Assembly: GCF_027531545.1 (NCBI RefSeq)
Contig: NZ_JAPZSC010000020.1
Span: 89,061 to 153,060 of the forward strand
Source of the DNA: Silanimonas sp.
GTDB lineage: Bacteria > Pseudomonadota > Gammaproteobacteria > Xanthomonadales > Xanthomonadaceae
DNA: 64,000 nucleotides
Direction: 5' to 3'
The notes beneath the pieces were generated by a model. The model worked only from the letters and a program-made list of their open reading frames with translations. It searched no databases and was not told the DNA's origin. This document shows positions 43,630 to 52,769 of the stretch, one piece after another. Within the stretch, counting starts at the first letter, position 1; the number at the start of each line of letters is the position of its first letter. A program made the translations under genes and the position numbers.

Positions 43630-44382
43630 CTAACGCGCCAAAGCCGCGGCGATGCGCTCGCGGCAGGCGTCGGCCATGCGCCGGCGGCCGTCTTCGCTCG
43701 GCGACACCGGCTCGAGGAAATGCACCTCGGCCACCCGCGAGGGCTCGCCGAGCAGGCGCACGAAGTTGCCCATGAAGGTCTCGTTCGGGGCAAAGGCGAC
43801 GATGGTCTGGGCGTCGCCACCGGCGCCATAGCGCAGGGCCACGGGCTGGGCCGGCACGTTGGCCAGCACGGCGGGCTGGAAGATGCGGGCGTGGAAGACG
43901 CCGAGGCCTTCGCCCGACGTGGTCCGCCCTTCGGGAAACACCGCCACCGGGCGGCCCTCCTCCAGGCGCAGCACCATCTGGTGCATCACGCCGTGCAGCG
44001 AATCCTGGCTGCCGCGATGGTGGTAGATCGTGCCGCCGAGGCTGGCCAGCCAACCGACCAGCGGCCACTTCTCGACCTCGGCCTTGGAGACGAAGCCGGC
44101 CCAGAGCTGGCTGTGGAACAGCTCGATGTCGATCCAGCTCACGTGGTTGGCCACGAACAGCACGGCGCCCGGCAGCGGCGTGCCGAAGCGCTTCACCGTG
44201 AAGCCGAACACCCGCATCAGGCCCGCCGACCAGCGGCGGATCATCCGCCCGTGCAGGCACTCGCCGTTCCAGGCCCAGCGGCGGCTGCCCGGGAAGACCA
44301 GCACGGCCACCAACAGGGGCAGGAACACGCCGAGGTGCACCGCGAGGAACGGCAGGCGCCACAGGGTGCGGAGGGCGCGCAT
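43630..44382 (-). CDS. 1-acyl-sn-glycerol-3-phosphate acyltransferase (PlsC family)
   Basis: VANHVSWIDIELFHSQLW; VAVFPEGRTTSGEGLG. Confidence 0.9.
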   Translation of the reverse strand: MRALRTLWRLPFLAVHLGVFLPLLVAVLVFPGSRRWAWNGECLHGRMIRRWSAGLMRVFGFTVKRFGTPLPGAVLFVANHVSWIDIELFHSQLWAGFVSKAEVEKWPLVGWLASLGGTIYHHRGSQDSLHGVMHQMVLRLEEGRPVAVFPEGRTTSGEGLGVFHARIFQPAVLANVPAQPVALRYGAGGDAQTIVAFAPNETFMGNFVRLLGEPSRVAEVHFLEPVSPSEDGRRRMADACRERIAAALAR

Positions 44383-44385
44383 CGC

Positions 44386-44829
44386 TCAGGCCTTGCGAAC
44401 GGCGAGGGTCAGGCGGCTGGCGCAGACGAGCCGGCCCTGCTCGTCCTCGATGCGGATGTCCCAGACCTGCGTGCTGCGGCCCACGTGCAGCGGGCGGGCG
44501 GTGCCCACGACCCAGCCTTCCGTCATCGCCCGCACGTGGTTGCAGTTGAGTTCCAGGCCCACCGCCTGGCCGGCGCCCTCCTCCATGCAGAGGTTGGCGG
44601 CGATGCTGGCGAGGGTCTCGGCCAGCAGGGCCGAACTGCCGCCGTGCAACAGGCCGTAGGGCTGCTTGGTGCGAGCGTCGACGGGCATCCGGCCGCGCAG
44701 GAAGTCGGGGCCAAGCTCCGTGAGTTCGATGCCGAGATGGCCGACCGCGCAGCCCTCACGCTGCGCGTTCAGCACGTCGATCGGCGGGCGGCGCCGGAAG
44801 GGGCCGCCCGATGACGCCTGCACCGCCAA
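44386..44829 (-). CDS. Hotdog-fold thioesterase (PaaI/MenI-like)
   Basis: HLGIELTELGPDFLRGRMPVDARTKQPYGLLHGGSSALLAETLAS. Confidence 0.88.
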   Translation of the reverse strand: MAVQASSGGPFRRRPPIDVLNAQREGCAVGHLGIELTELGPDFLRGRMPVDARTKQPYGLLHGGSSALLAETLASIAANLCMEEGAGQAVGLELNCNHVRAMTEGWVVGTARPLHVGRSTQVWDIRIEDEQGRLVCASRLTLAVRKA

Positions 44830-44833
44830 GGGG

Positions 44834-45442
44834 TCAGCGCACGTAGGTGCTGGGGCGCCAGACGTTCTTCAGGTAGCTGCGACGACCGTAGCCCGAGCTG
44901 CTGCCGTAGCCCTGGCCTTCCTCGCGCTCGCGGCGGCGGTGCATGCGGTTCTGCAGCTCCTCGCGGCGGCCTTCCAGCCAGTCAGCGCGGCCGACGGTGG
45001 CCGGCTGCACGCCGCGGCGCTCGGCCTCGCCCTGGCGGTATTCGCAGAAATCGTCGTAGGCCTCGAACTCGTGGCCGAGCTCGCGGACGCACAGCTCGAT
45101 GGCGATGGCGTCATCGAGGAAGCCCAGCACCGGCACGTGGTCCGGGATGATGTCCTTTGGGTCGGCGAAGTAGGCCAGCGCACCGATGACGCGCTTGGCG
45201 TCCGATTCCGGAAGCGCCCAGCCCTCGTCCTTGACCATCGCCACGAGGGTGTCGAGCTGGTCGAGGCGGTCGGCGATGAAGTCGGGCAGCTGGCTGGCCT
45301 GGGCAGTCGCGAGCAGGCCGGTGGCGGCAGCCATCACGTCGGCAGCCGACTTGTGTTCGGCGGCGACGCGCGCGGCCTCGATGGCCTTGGTGAAGTGCTC
45401 GAGGTCGCGGTCGGAGAGTTGGATCGTCAGGGTCAGGGACAT
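44834..45442 (-). CDS. DUF1232 (YkvA-like) family protein
   Basis: VIGALAYFADPKDIIPDHVPVLGFLDDAIAIELCVREL. Confidence 0.85.
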   Translation of the reverse strand: MSLTLTIQLSDRDLEHFTKAIEAARVAAEHKSAADVMAAATGLLATAQASQLPDFIADRLDQLDTLVAMVKDEGWALPESDAKRVIGALAYFADPKDIIPDHVPVLGFLDDAIAIELCVRELGHEFEAYDDFCEYRQGEAERRGVQPATVGRADWLEGRREELQNRMHRRREREEGQGYGSSSGYGRRSYLKNVWRPSTYVR

Positions 45443-45501
45443 GGCTGGCGCTGGGTGTGAGGGATCGCCGGGAGCCTAGGCGGGGGGCGTGGCGGCGTCA
45501 A

Positions 45502-47382
45502 TCACAAGATCGGCGTCAGGCCCGCACCAAAGCCCGTGATGATGCGGGTGTAGATGCGCTTGCTGCCCACCTCGACCTCCGGGAAATCCCCCACGTCCTC
45601 CCAGCATTCGAAGAAGCGCGGGTCGCCCCACGGCAGGGGCTCGCAGCCCGGCCTCAACGCGTAGCTGCGGGCATAGGGGAAGGGCCAGATCCACAGGTCG
45701 AAGATCGGCAGCGCCTCGGAGAGCTTGCCCAGGCTGTAGCTGATGCCGGACAGCAGCGGCGGCTTGGCGCGCGGGGCGATCAGCCAGGCGTTCTCCGGGG
45801 CCATGTCGCGCTCGATGGCGTCGGAGAGCGCGTCGGCGAAGGCGGCGCCCTCGACGACCACGAGGCTCTCGGTGTTCCAGTGGTCGGAGCGCGGGTCGAA
45901 GTTGTGCGTGCCGACGATGGCGATGCGGCGGTCGATGACGATCGACTTCGCGTGCAGACCCACCCGCACCCCGGCGCGGCGCAGGGGCACCGGCCCGTTG
46001 CCGCTGCCGCGGGTGGCCGAGCCGAACAGCGGGAAATCGGCCGCCGCCTGCGCGCCCAGCGCACCCGTCGACGCCGGGTCGATCGGCGTGTCGGTCGGAT
46101 AGGGCTTGTACTCGTGGATGCGGAAGCCGAGCTCGCGCAGGTAGGCGCGCTTGTACTTGTGGCTCATGGCGTAGACGGGGAAGGCATCCGTCGCCGCGAG
46201 CGAGTTGGTGGAGACGCGCACCGTCGGCCGGTCGTCGCGCTCCTGCAGGTCGTGGAACAGCTCGCGCGCCGGCCGCGACATCACCAGGTAGGGCGTCTGC
46301 AACAACACATCCTCGCGGGCGCCGGCGATGATGGCGCGCATCGCTTCACTGGCGTCGCGCCACGCCGCCGCGCCGCCAGCGTGCTTCTCGGGCAGGTCGG
46401 CAATGAAACGCACCGGCCCCACCTCGAACGTCGCCTCGCGCAGGCCCGCTCGCAGCGCCGCATCGTCCGCCGCGGCCTGGCGCATGGTGCCCAGCCGGCC
46501 CTCGTCGAGCCGATCGCGGAAATCGAGGCGGCCGGGCGGCGCTCCGCCGTCACGACGCCAGCGCTCCGCCACGTCGACGAGCCCCTCCGCGGGCACGCTG
46601 CGTTCGGCGTCCCAGAACAGGTCGAACTCGTCGCGCATGGCGCGGGCCGCCGGCCCAGCCACGACGAGGTCGCGATCGCGGTAGTTGTAGACCGGGTCCC
46701 AGTCGAAATAGCGATCCTGCACGTTGCGGCCGCCGGTGATGGCCACGGCGTCGTCGACCACCAGGGTCTTGCCGTGCATCCGCTGGTTGAAGCGGCGGAA
46801 GCAGCAGACGATGCCGGCGGCAAACTGCAGCGGCTGGGTGCGCGCCTCGTCGAAGGTCGGGTTGTACAACCGCAGCTCGAAGTTCCGGTGGTGGCTGGCC
46901 AGTGCCGCCTGCAGGTTCGGCTCCGAGAGGCCATACAGCTGGTCGAGCAGCACGCGCACGCGCACGCCGCGCTCGGCGGCGTCGAGCAGGGCGTCGAGCA
47001 CCAGTTGGCCGCTGTCGTCGAGTTCGAAGATGAAGCTCTTGAGCTCGATGCGCTGCTGGGCCGAGCGGATCAAGGCCAGGCGCACGGCGAGGGCGTCGGG
47101 GCCGCGCTCCAGCAACACCAGCTCGTGCTGCGGCGCCTCGGGCGTGGACGCCGCGAGCTTCGCCACGCCGGCCTCGCGGAAGCCGGAGGGCGTGGCGCAG
47201 CGCTCGGGCAGCGCGCAATCGACGACGGTGCTGCGCGCCGCGACCATCTCCGCCGCGATCGCCGCCCGCTCGGGCGCGGGCAGGCTCTGGCAGGCCGCCA
47301 TCAACACGGCCGCGAGGGCCACGGCCAGCGTGCGGCAGCGGCGCGCGAACCCGCCCGCCGGGCACGGCCCTGCGCCGCTCAC
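45502..47382 (-). CDS. Phospholipase D family protein (cardiolipin synthase-like)
   Basis: Two HKD motifs: MHGKTLVVDDAVAITGGRN and LHAKSIVIDRRIAIVGTHNFD. Confidence 0.9.
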   Translation of the reverse strand: MSGAGPCPAGGFARRCRTLAVALAAVLMAACQSLPAPERAAIAAEMVAARSTVVDCALPERCATPSGFREAGVAKLAASTPEAPQHELVLLERGPDALAVRLALIRSAQQRIELKSFIFELDDSGQLVLDALLDAAERGVRVRVLLDQLYGLSEPNLQAALASHHRNFELRLYNPTFDEARTQPLQFAAGIVCCFRRFNQRMHGKTLVVDDAVAITGGRNVQDRYFDWDPVYNYRDRDLVVAGPAARAMRDEFDLFWDAERSVPAEGLVDVAERWRRDGGAPPGRLDFRDRLDEGRLGTMRQAAADDAALRAGLREATFEVGPVRFIADLPEKHAGGAAAWRDASEAMRAIIAGAREDVLLQTPYLVMSRPARELFHDLQERDDRPTVRVSTNSLAATDAFPVYAMSHKYKRAYLRELGFRIHEYKPYPTDTPIDPASTGALGAQAAADFPLFGSATRGSGNGPVPLRRAGVRVGLHAKSIVIDRRIAIVGTHNFDPRSDHWNTESLVVVEGAAFADALSDAIERDMAPENAWLIAPRAKPPLLSGISYSLGKLSEALPIFDLWIWPFPYARSYALRPGCEPLPWGDPRFFECWEDVGDFPEVEVGSKRIYTRIITGFGAGLTPIL

Positions 47383-47972
47383 GGCGAGGCCTCGAGGCGG
47401 ATGGCGAAGTCGAAGCGCACGGGGTCCTTCACGGTGAAGCGGTAGGCCTGCATGCCGAAATCGCGCCGGCTCACCTCACCGCTGACGCGGATCGCGCAAG
47501 CCTGTCCGGGGGTGTCGCATTCGGCGGGACGGAGCGCGAATTCTACGGGCCGCTCGCGGCCGCGAAGCCTGAGGCGGCCGCGGATCGATCCGCCCTCGTT
47601 CAGCCACGCCACGGGGAAAGCCGCGGAATCGAAGGCCACGTCGGGGTGGGATCCCGCATCGAGAAAGGCCGGCGAGCGCGTGAGCTTCGCCATCCATTCC
47701 GGGCCGGAGTATTCGACGGTGTCGGCGCGGAGCCGGACTCGCACTTCGCACTGCCCGTCCGGCCGGGGCACAAGCTCGCCTTCCATGCCAACAAAGCGGC
47801 CCTCGGCCTTGATCGGCAAGCGAACATCGACGACGAAGCGGGCTTCGCTGGCAGCGTCGTCGATGCGACCCCGGCAGGCGGGCGCGGCCTCGCCGGTGTC
47901 GGCTGCGGGCGGCGGCGCCGTGGCGAGCGCCACGCCCCCCGCGAGAGCGAACAGCAGTCCGCCTACGGCCAC
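47379..47972 (-). CDS. YceI family periplasmic protein
   Basis: DAASEARFVVDVRLPIKAEGRF...SPAFLDAGSHPDVAFDSAAF...LTVKD-type C-terminus. Confidence 0.85.
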   Translation of the reverse strand: MAVGGLLFALAGGVALATAPPPAADTGEAAPACRGRIDDAASEARFVVDVRLPIKAEGRFVGMEGELVPRPDGQCEVRVRLRADTVEYSGPEWMAKLTRSPAFLDAGSHPDVAFDSAAFPVAWLNEGGSIRGRLRLRGRERPVEFALRPAECDTPGQACAIRVSGEVSRRDFGMQAYRFTVKDPVRFDFAIRLEASP

Positions 47973-48439
47973 CAGAACTGGGTGAGCGTGCCGATGCCCG
48001 GTTCGAGCGCGGCGCCGGCCGGCAGGCTGAGGCGCGCAATGCCGGCGGTGGGCATGCCCCGCGCCTCGCCGCTGATGCCGCTATGCAGCAAAGCCACGAC
48101 CTGCTCGAAACCGGGGTTGTGGCCCACCATCAGCACGTGGTCGATGTCAGCGTGCTCGTCGAGCACGGCCATGAGCGTGCCGGGCGCGGCATCGTAGATG
48201 CGCGGCTCGTAGCGCACTTCGGTGTAGCCCAAGGCTTCGAGGACGCGTTCCAGCGTCTCGCGGGTGCGGCGCGCCGGCGAACAGAGCACGCGCGTCGGCT
48301 TCGCGTTGTGGGACTTCAACCACTGGGCCGCGGCTTCAGCCTCGGCCTGGCCGCGCAGCGAAAGCGGGCGGTCGGCGTCGGACTGGCCCGGCTGTGCGGG
48401 CTCGGCGTGGGCGTGGCGAAGGAGGATCAGGTCGCGCAT
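47963..48439 (-). CDS. sixA: Phosphohistidine phosphatase SixA
   Basis: MRDLILLRHAHAEPAQPGQSDADRPLSLRGQAEA; LMVGHNPGFEQV. Confidence 0.9.
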   Translation of the reverse strand: MRDLILLRHAHAEPAQPGQSDADRPLSLRGQAEAEAAAQWLKSHNAKPTRVLCSPARRTRETLERVLEALGYTEVRYEPRIYDAAPGTLMAVLDEHADIDHVLMVGHNPGFEQVVALLHSGISGEARGMPTAGIARLSLPAGAALEPGIGTLTQFWWP

Positions 48440-48452
48440 GGGGTTCCTTGGG

Positions 48453-49085
48453 TCAGGTGTGCTTCTTGATCCAGCGGTAGATGGCCGCGAAATCGTCCTG
48501 GTGGCCGCGCATCTGCTCGGAGCGGTAATCGTCGACGCAGCGGCCGAGCGCCGCGAGCAGCACGTAGGCCTGCGAATCGCGCAGCTGCGCCACCAGGGGG
48601 TAGGGCCAGGACTGCAGTTGCTCGACAGCCTGCTGGCTCACCGAGGTCCAGGCCTTGACGCGGTTCGCCACCAGCCCGACGGGCAGCTTGCCCTTCTTGA
48701 TGCGCGGCACCTGGGCCAGCGTATTCAGGAAGGGCACGGTGGCTTCGATGTCGATGGCCGAGGGCAGCACCGGGACGAGCACGACATCGGCGATCTCGAG
48801 GAAGGGCTCGAGGTCGTCGGCCATGGCACCGGCGGGGGCATCGATGATGACGCGCTCGGCATCTTCGGGCAGCTGCTTGCGGAAGGCGCGGGAATGGCCG
48901 TTCACCGGCAGCACCGCGGTGTCGAGGTCGGCGCGCTTCTCGCACCAGCGGGTGGAGGAGGCCTGCGGGTCGGCGTCCACCAGCACGGTGGCCTTGCCGC
49001 TGACGGCGAAATGCCCAGCGAGCTGGGTGGAGAGCGTGGTCTTGCCGGCACCACCCTTGGAGCTGGCCACGAGGATCGTCTGCAT
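48453..49085 (-). CDS. ParA/MinD-family ATPase
   Basis: MQTILVASSKGGAGKTTLSTQLAGHFAVSGKATVLVDADPQASSTRW. Confidence 0.92.
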   Translation of the reverse strand: MQTILVASSKGGAGKTTLSTQLAGHFAVSGKATVLVDADPQASSTRWCEKRADLDTAVLPVNGHSRAFRKQLPEDAERVIIDAPAGAMADDLEPFLEIADVVLVPVLPSAIDIEATVPFLNTLAQVPRIKKGKLPVGLVANRVKAWTSVSQQAVEQLQSWPYPLVAQLRDSQAYVLLAALGRCVDDYRSEQMRGHQDDFAAIYRWIKKHT

Positions 49086-49176
49086 GAGCGCGCCTACCTG
49101 TCGAGCCTGCGGGGGACTGTAGCAAGGCGGCGCGGCCCGTACACTCCTGCGCTGTCTTCCCGTGCCCTGCCCCCGG

Positions 49177-50664
49177 ATGCCCACCCACGACCTCAAGGAC
49201 CTGGCCGCCCTGGTGCGCGCCGGCACGCCGCTCATCCTGATCGAGACGCCGGAAGAGCCGCGCGCGGTGGAGCTGTTCCGCGGCCTGTTGGCCGAACTGT
49301 TCCGGCCGCTGTACCGCTGGACGATCACGACCGGCCTCGTGCGCCTCGACATGGACCTGGAACAGGAAGAGCGCGGCGGCTCGGACGCCAGCAGCGCCCT
49401 GCGCGCGATGGCCGGCCACACCCAACGCGGCCTGTACCTGCTGCTCGATTTCCACCCCTACCTCGGCTACGCCAGCCACCAGCGCCAGCTGCGCGAACTG
49501 ATGCAGGCCGAGAACGGCGTGCAGCACACGATCGTGATGGTGGGGGGGAAGATCGAGCTGCCGCCCGAATTGGAGTCGCGCGCCGTACGCTTCTCGCTGC
49601 GCCTGCCGGACGAGAAGGCGCTGCGCAAGATGGTGCGCGATGAGCTTCTGGCCTATGCCCGCGAGCACGGCGGCAAGCGCGTCGTGGTCGACCCCGGCGC
49701 CGAGGTGGCACTGGTGCGAAACATCAAGGGGCTATCGATGGTCGACGCCCAGCGCATCGTCCGCCAGCTGATCTTCGACGACGGCGTGCTGGATGCCAGC
49801 GACCTACCGCGGCTCGGCAAGCTCAAGTTCGAACTGCTGAACAAGGGCGGCACCCTGCAATACGAGCCCGACACCACGAAGTTCAGCGACGTCGCGGGAT
49901 TGCGCAAGCTCAAACGCTGGGTCGAGCAGCGTGGCGCCGGTCTGCGCGGCGAACCGCTGCCGCCGGGGCTGGATTCACCGCGCGGCATCCTGCTGCTCGG
50001 CGTGCAGGGCTGCGGCAAGAGCCTGGCCGCGAAGGCCGTGGCTGGCGGCTTCGGCGTGCCGTTGCTGCGCCTCGACTTCGGCGCGCTCTACAACAAGTAC
50101 CACGGCGAGACCGAACGCAACTTGCGCGAGTCCTTGGCTTCCGCCGAACAGCTGTCGCCCTGCGTGGTGTGGATCGATGAGATCGAGAAAGGCCTCGCGT
50201 CATCCACCAGCGACGATGGCGTCAGCAAGCGCGTGCTCGGCACCTTCCTCACTTGGATGGCCGAGCACAAGAGCGGCGTGTTCCTCGTGGCCACCGCGAA
50301 CGCCATCGACCAACTGCCGCCGGAACTGCTGCGCAAAGGCCGTTTCGACGAAATCTTCTTCGTCGATCTGCCGAAACCCGACGTGCGCGAGGCGGTGCTG
50401 GGTTTGCACTTGAAGCGGCGCAAGGTGGACGTGAACGGCTGGGACTTCGCGCCTTTGATTGAAGCCAGCGAAGGTTTCTCAGGCGCGGAGATCGAGCAGG
50501 CTGTGGTCAGCGCGCTGTATGCCGCGCATGGCGCCGGCGAGCCGATGGACGCCAAACACGTGTTGCAGGAGATGCAGCTCACGAAACCCTTGAGCGTGCT
50601 GATGGCCGAGCAGGTGAATGCGCTGCGCGAATGGGCGAGTACGAGGACCGTGGCGGCGGATTGA
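49177..50664 (+). CDS. AAA family ATPase, Ycf46-like
   Basis: FSDVAGLRKLKRWVEQRGAGLRGEPLPPGLDSPRGILLLGVQGCGKSLAAKAVAGGFGVPLLRLD; CVVWIDEIEKGLA. Confidence 0.9.
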   Translation: MPTHDLKDLAALVRAGTPLILIETPEEPRAVELFRGLLAELFRPLYRWTITTGLVRLDMDLEQEERGGSDASSALRAMAGHTQRGLYLLLDFHPYLGYASHQRQLRELMQAENGVQHTIVMVGGKIELPPELESRAVRFSLRLPDEKALRKMVRDELLAYAREHGGKRVVVDPGAEVALVRNIKGLSMVDAQRIVRQLIFDDGVLDASDLPRLGKLKFELLNKGGTLQYEPDTTKFSDVAGLRKLKRWVEQRGAGLRGEPLPPGLDSPRGILLLGVQGCGKSLAAKAVAGGFGVPLLRLDFGALYNKYHGETERNLRESLASAEQLSPCVVWIDEIEKGLASSTSDDGVSKRVLGTFLTWMAEHKSGVFLVATANAIDQLPPELLRKGRFDEIFFVDLPKPDVREAVLGLHLKRRKVDVNGWDFAPLIEASEGFSGAEIEQAVVSALYAAHGAGEPMDAKHVLQEMQLTKPLSVLMAEQVNALREWASTRTVAAD

Positions 50665-50738
50665 GAAGCCAGCACTCTCGACTATAGTCAGGACCACCCA
50701 CCCACTTACCACCACACCGCCGTTGGGGCATCGCGCTG

Positions 50739-51275
50739 ATGAGTGACTTCGAATACGTCTTCACCTTCTACAGCGTCTTGCTGGGCCTCGCTGCAGCCAA
50801 TGTCGCAACGGGCTTCGCGGACATGTGGCGCGACCGTCGCGCGGTTGAGGTTGGTTTTTGCACCCCGATGCTGGCGGCGATTGTGTTGATCGCCACGATG
50901 AATCTCTGGCTGCGCTTCTGGAGCAATTGGTCCGGCGTAGACGTAGGACCATGGCAGCTCATCACTTTGGTCGCCTTCGCGCTTCCCATGGTGTTTCTCA
51001 GTCGCGCCATGTTTCCGCCTGCAGGCGGTGAAATGTCGCTAGAGACGCACTTTTTCGATCATCGCCAGGTCTTGCTTTTGGCACTCGCCGCCACCCCGGG
51101 CTTCTCGATCCTCTGGTACGTGGTGAACGGAAATCTCACCACGGATTGGACTTCGATCTGGCTGATGCTGCGGTTCCTGTTGCCTTTGGCTCTCATCCCA
51201 TTCAGCGGACGAAACGTCAATCGCGCAGGCTTGGTTGTGATCTGTGCTTGGGTTCTCCTGGGGCTCTTCCGGTGA
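50739..51275 (+). CDS. Hypothetical membrane protein (paralogue 1)
   Basis: FEYVFTFYSVLLGLAAANVATGFADMWRDRRAVEVGFCTPML and further TM segments. Confidence 0.7.
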   Translation: MSDFEYVFTFYSVLLGLAAANVATGFADMWRDRRAVEVGFCTPMLAAIVLIATMNLWLRFWSNWSGVDVGPWQLITLVAFALPMVFLSRAMFPPAGGEMSLETHFFDHRQVLLLALAATPGFSILWYVVNGNLTTDWTSIWLMLRFLLPLALIPFSGRNVNRAGLVVICAWVLLGLFR

Positions 51276-51811
51276 GCGCGTTCGAGTTTTACTTCGGATT
51301 CTTCGGACTCGTTCTCGGCATTGCCGTGGCCAATGTTGGCATCGGGTTCGGGAAGCTATGGCGTGTGCAGCAGACCACAAAAGTCGGCGTCTGCTTGCCC
51401 TTGCTTGGAGTCTGGTTACTGAGTCATGCCGTGTTGAACTGGTTGTTTGCTTGGAACGCGCTGCAGAACGTTCCCATCGACGCCACCGCCTTCATCATTG
51501 GGCTGTTCGTGGCGCTGCCCTACGTCGTGGTCAGCACGGTCATGTTCCCAGACGATGCGGATCGTCACGCATCGCTTGACGAGTTCTACATGGCCCACTC
51601 TCACGTGGTGATGATCGCCATGATGGTGCCGACGACCGCGGGCACCATCGCGCATCTGGGCTACGGCGGGAGCTACACCCCGGAACAGATCGTTGAACGT
51701 TTCGTGGTGATCTATCTGATTCCCGTGGTGCTGATCTTCTGGAAGAACCTCTGGGCTCATCGGATCGGCTTGGCGTTGCTTTCCGCGCTCGTGATCTGGT
51801 GGATGTACTGA
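51272..51811 (+). CDS. Hypothetical membrane protein (paralogue 2), GTG start overlapping the preceding stop
   Basis: FEFYFGFFGLVLGIAVANVGIGFGKLWRVQQTTKVGVCLPLL parallels the upstream protein. Confidence 0.65.
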   Translation: MSAFEFYFGFFGLVLGIAVANVGIGFGKLWRVQQTTKVGVCLPLLGVWLLSHAVLNWLFAWNALQNVPIDATAFIIGLFVALPYVVVSTVMFPDDADRHASLDEFYMAHSHVVMIAMMVPTTAGTIAHLGYGGSYTPEQIVERFVVIYLIPVVLIFWKNLWAHRIGLALLSALVIWWMY

Positions 51812-51870
51812 GAAGGCACCTTTGGAGCAGTAACGTGCGTCAGCGCCGACGGGTGGCGTGCGCAATGTCT

Positions 51871-52749
51871 TCAGCGACGATAGGACCGGAGCTCGCCACT
51901 CACCGGATCCACGAAGCCCAGGCTCTTCGCCACCAGCTGCAACGGCGCCTCGAAGTCCCCCGCTTCCCGAAACCGCACCTCGGGATACAACGGGTCATTC
52001 CGGATCGGCGCACCCAACGCGGCCATGTGCACCCGCAGCTGGTGCTTCTTCCCGGTGATCGGCTGTAGCGCATAGCGCCACCACGTGTCTCCGCGCTCGA
52101 TCACGTCGATGCGCGTCTCGCTGTTTGGTTCGCCCTCCACCTCGCGCATTCGGAAGAAGGGCTCGCCGGGCACCATGCGGCTGCGACGGACCAAGGGAAA
52201 CTCCAGGTGCGGCAGGGCCGGCGCGATTGCCTCGTAGTACTTCTCGATGCGTCGCTCGGGAAACAGGGCTTGGTAGGTCGCTCGCGTCTGCGGGTTCGTT
52301 GAAAAGAGCACCAGCCCGGCCGTCTCGCGGTCGATTCGGTGCAGGGCCACCAGATCGGTGTTGCCGGTACGGCGGATCAAGCGCGCAAGCAGGGTTTCGT
52401 GCACGTGCGCGCCGCTGGGAATCACCGGCAGGAAGTGCGGCTTATCGGCAACGAGGAGATGCTCGTCGAGGTGCAGCACGGTTTCTTCGAACGGGATGTG
52501 CGGCTCGTCCGCCACTTCGCGGTAGTAGTACACGTCTAACCCAACGCGATACGGCGTGTCGGGCATCAGCACGTGGCCGTCGTCACCGAGCACTCGGCGG
52601 CGGGCGAAACGATCCATCCACACCGCGCGCGAAACTGCGGGGAAGTGCGCGCTCAGGCCATCGATCAGCGTCGCCCACGGCCCCGGCGGCAACTGGAGCG
52701 TGCTGGCCGGCAGGCCATCGATGGCGGGCGGGCAGTGGCGTGGGCTCAC
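51871..52749 (-). CDS. RluA-family pseudouridine synthase
   Basis: LVADKPHFLPVIPSGAHVHETLLARLIRRTGNTDLVALHRIDRETAGLVLFS; GKKHQLRVHMAALGAPIRNDPLYPE. Confidence 0.9.
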   Translation of the reverse strand: MSPRHCPPAIDGLPASTLQLPPGPWATLIDGLSAHFPAVSRAVWMDRFARRRVLGDDGHVLMPDTPYRVGLDVYYYREVADEPHIPFEETVLHLDEHLLVADKPHFLPVIPSGAHVHETLLARLIRRTGNTDLVALHRIDRETAGLVLFSTNPQTRATYQALFPERRIEKYYEAIAPALPHLEFPLVRRSRMVPGEPFFRMREVEGEPNSETRIDVIERGDTWWRYALQPITGKKHQLRVHMAALGAPIRNDPLYPEVRFREAGDFEAPLQLVAKSLGFVDPVSGELRSYRR

Positions 52750-52769
52750 GGCACCGCCCCGTGGCGCGC

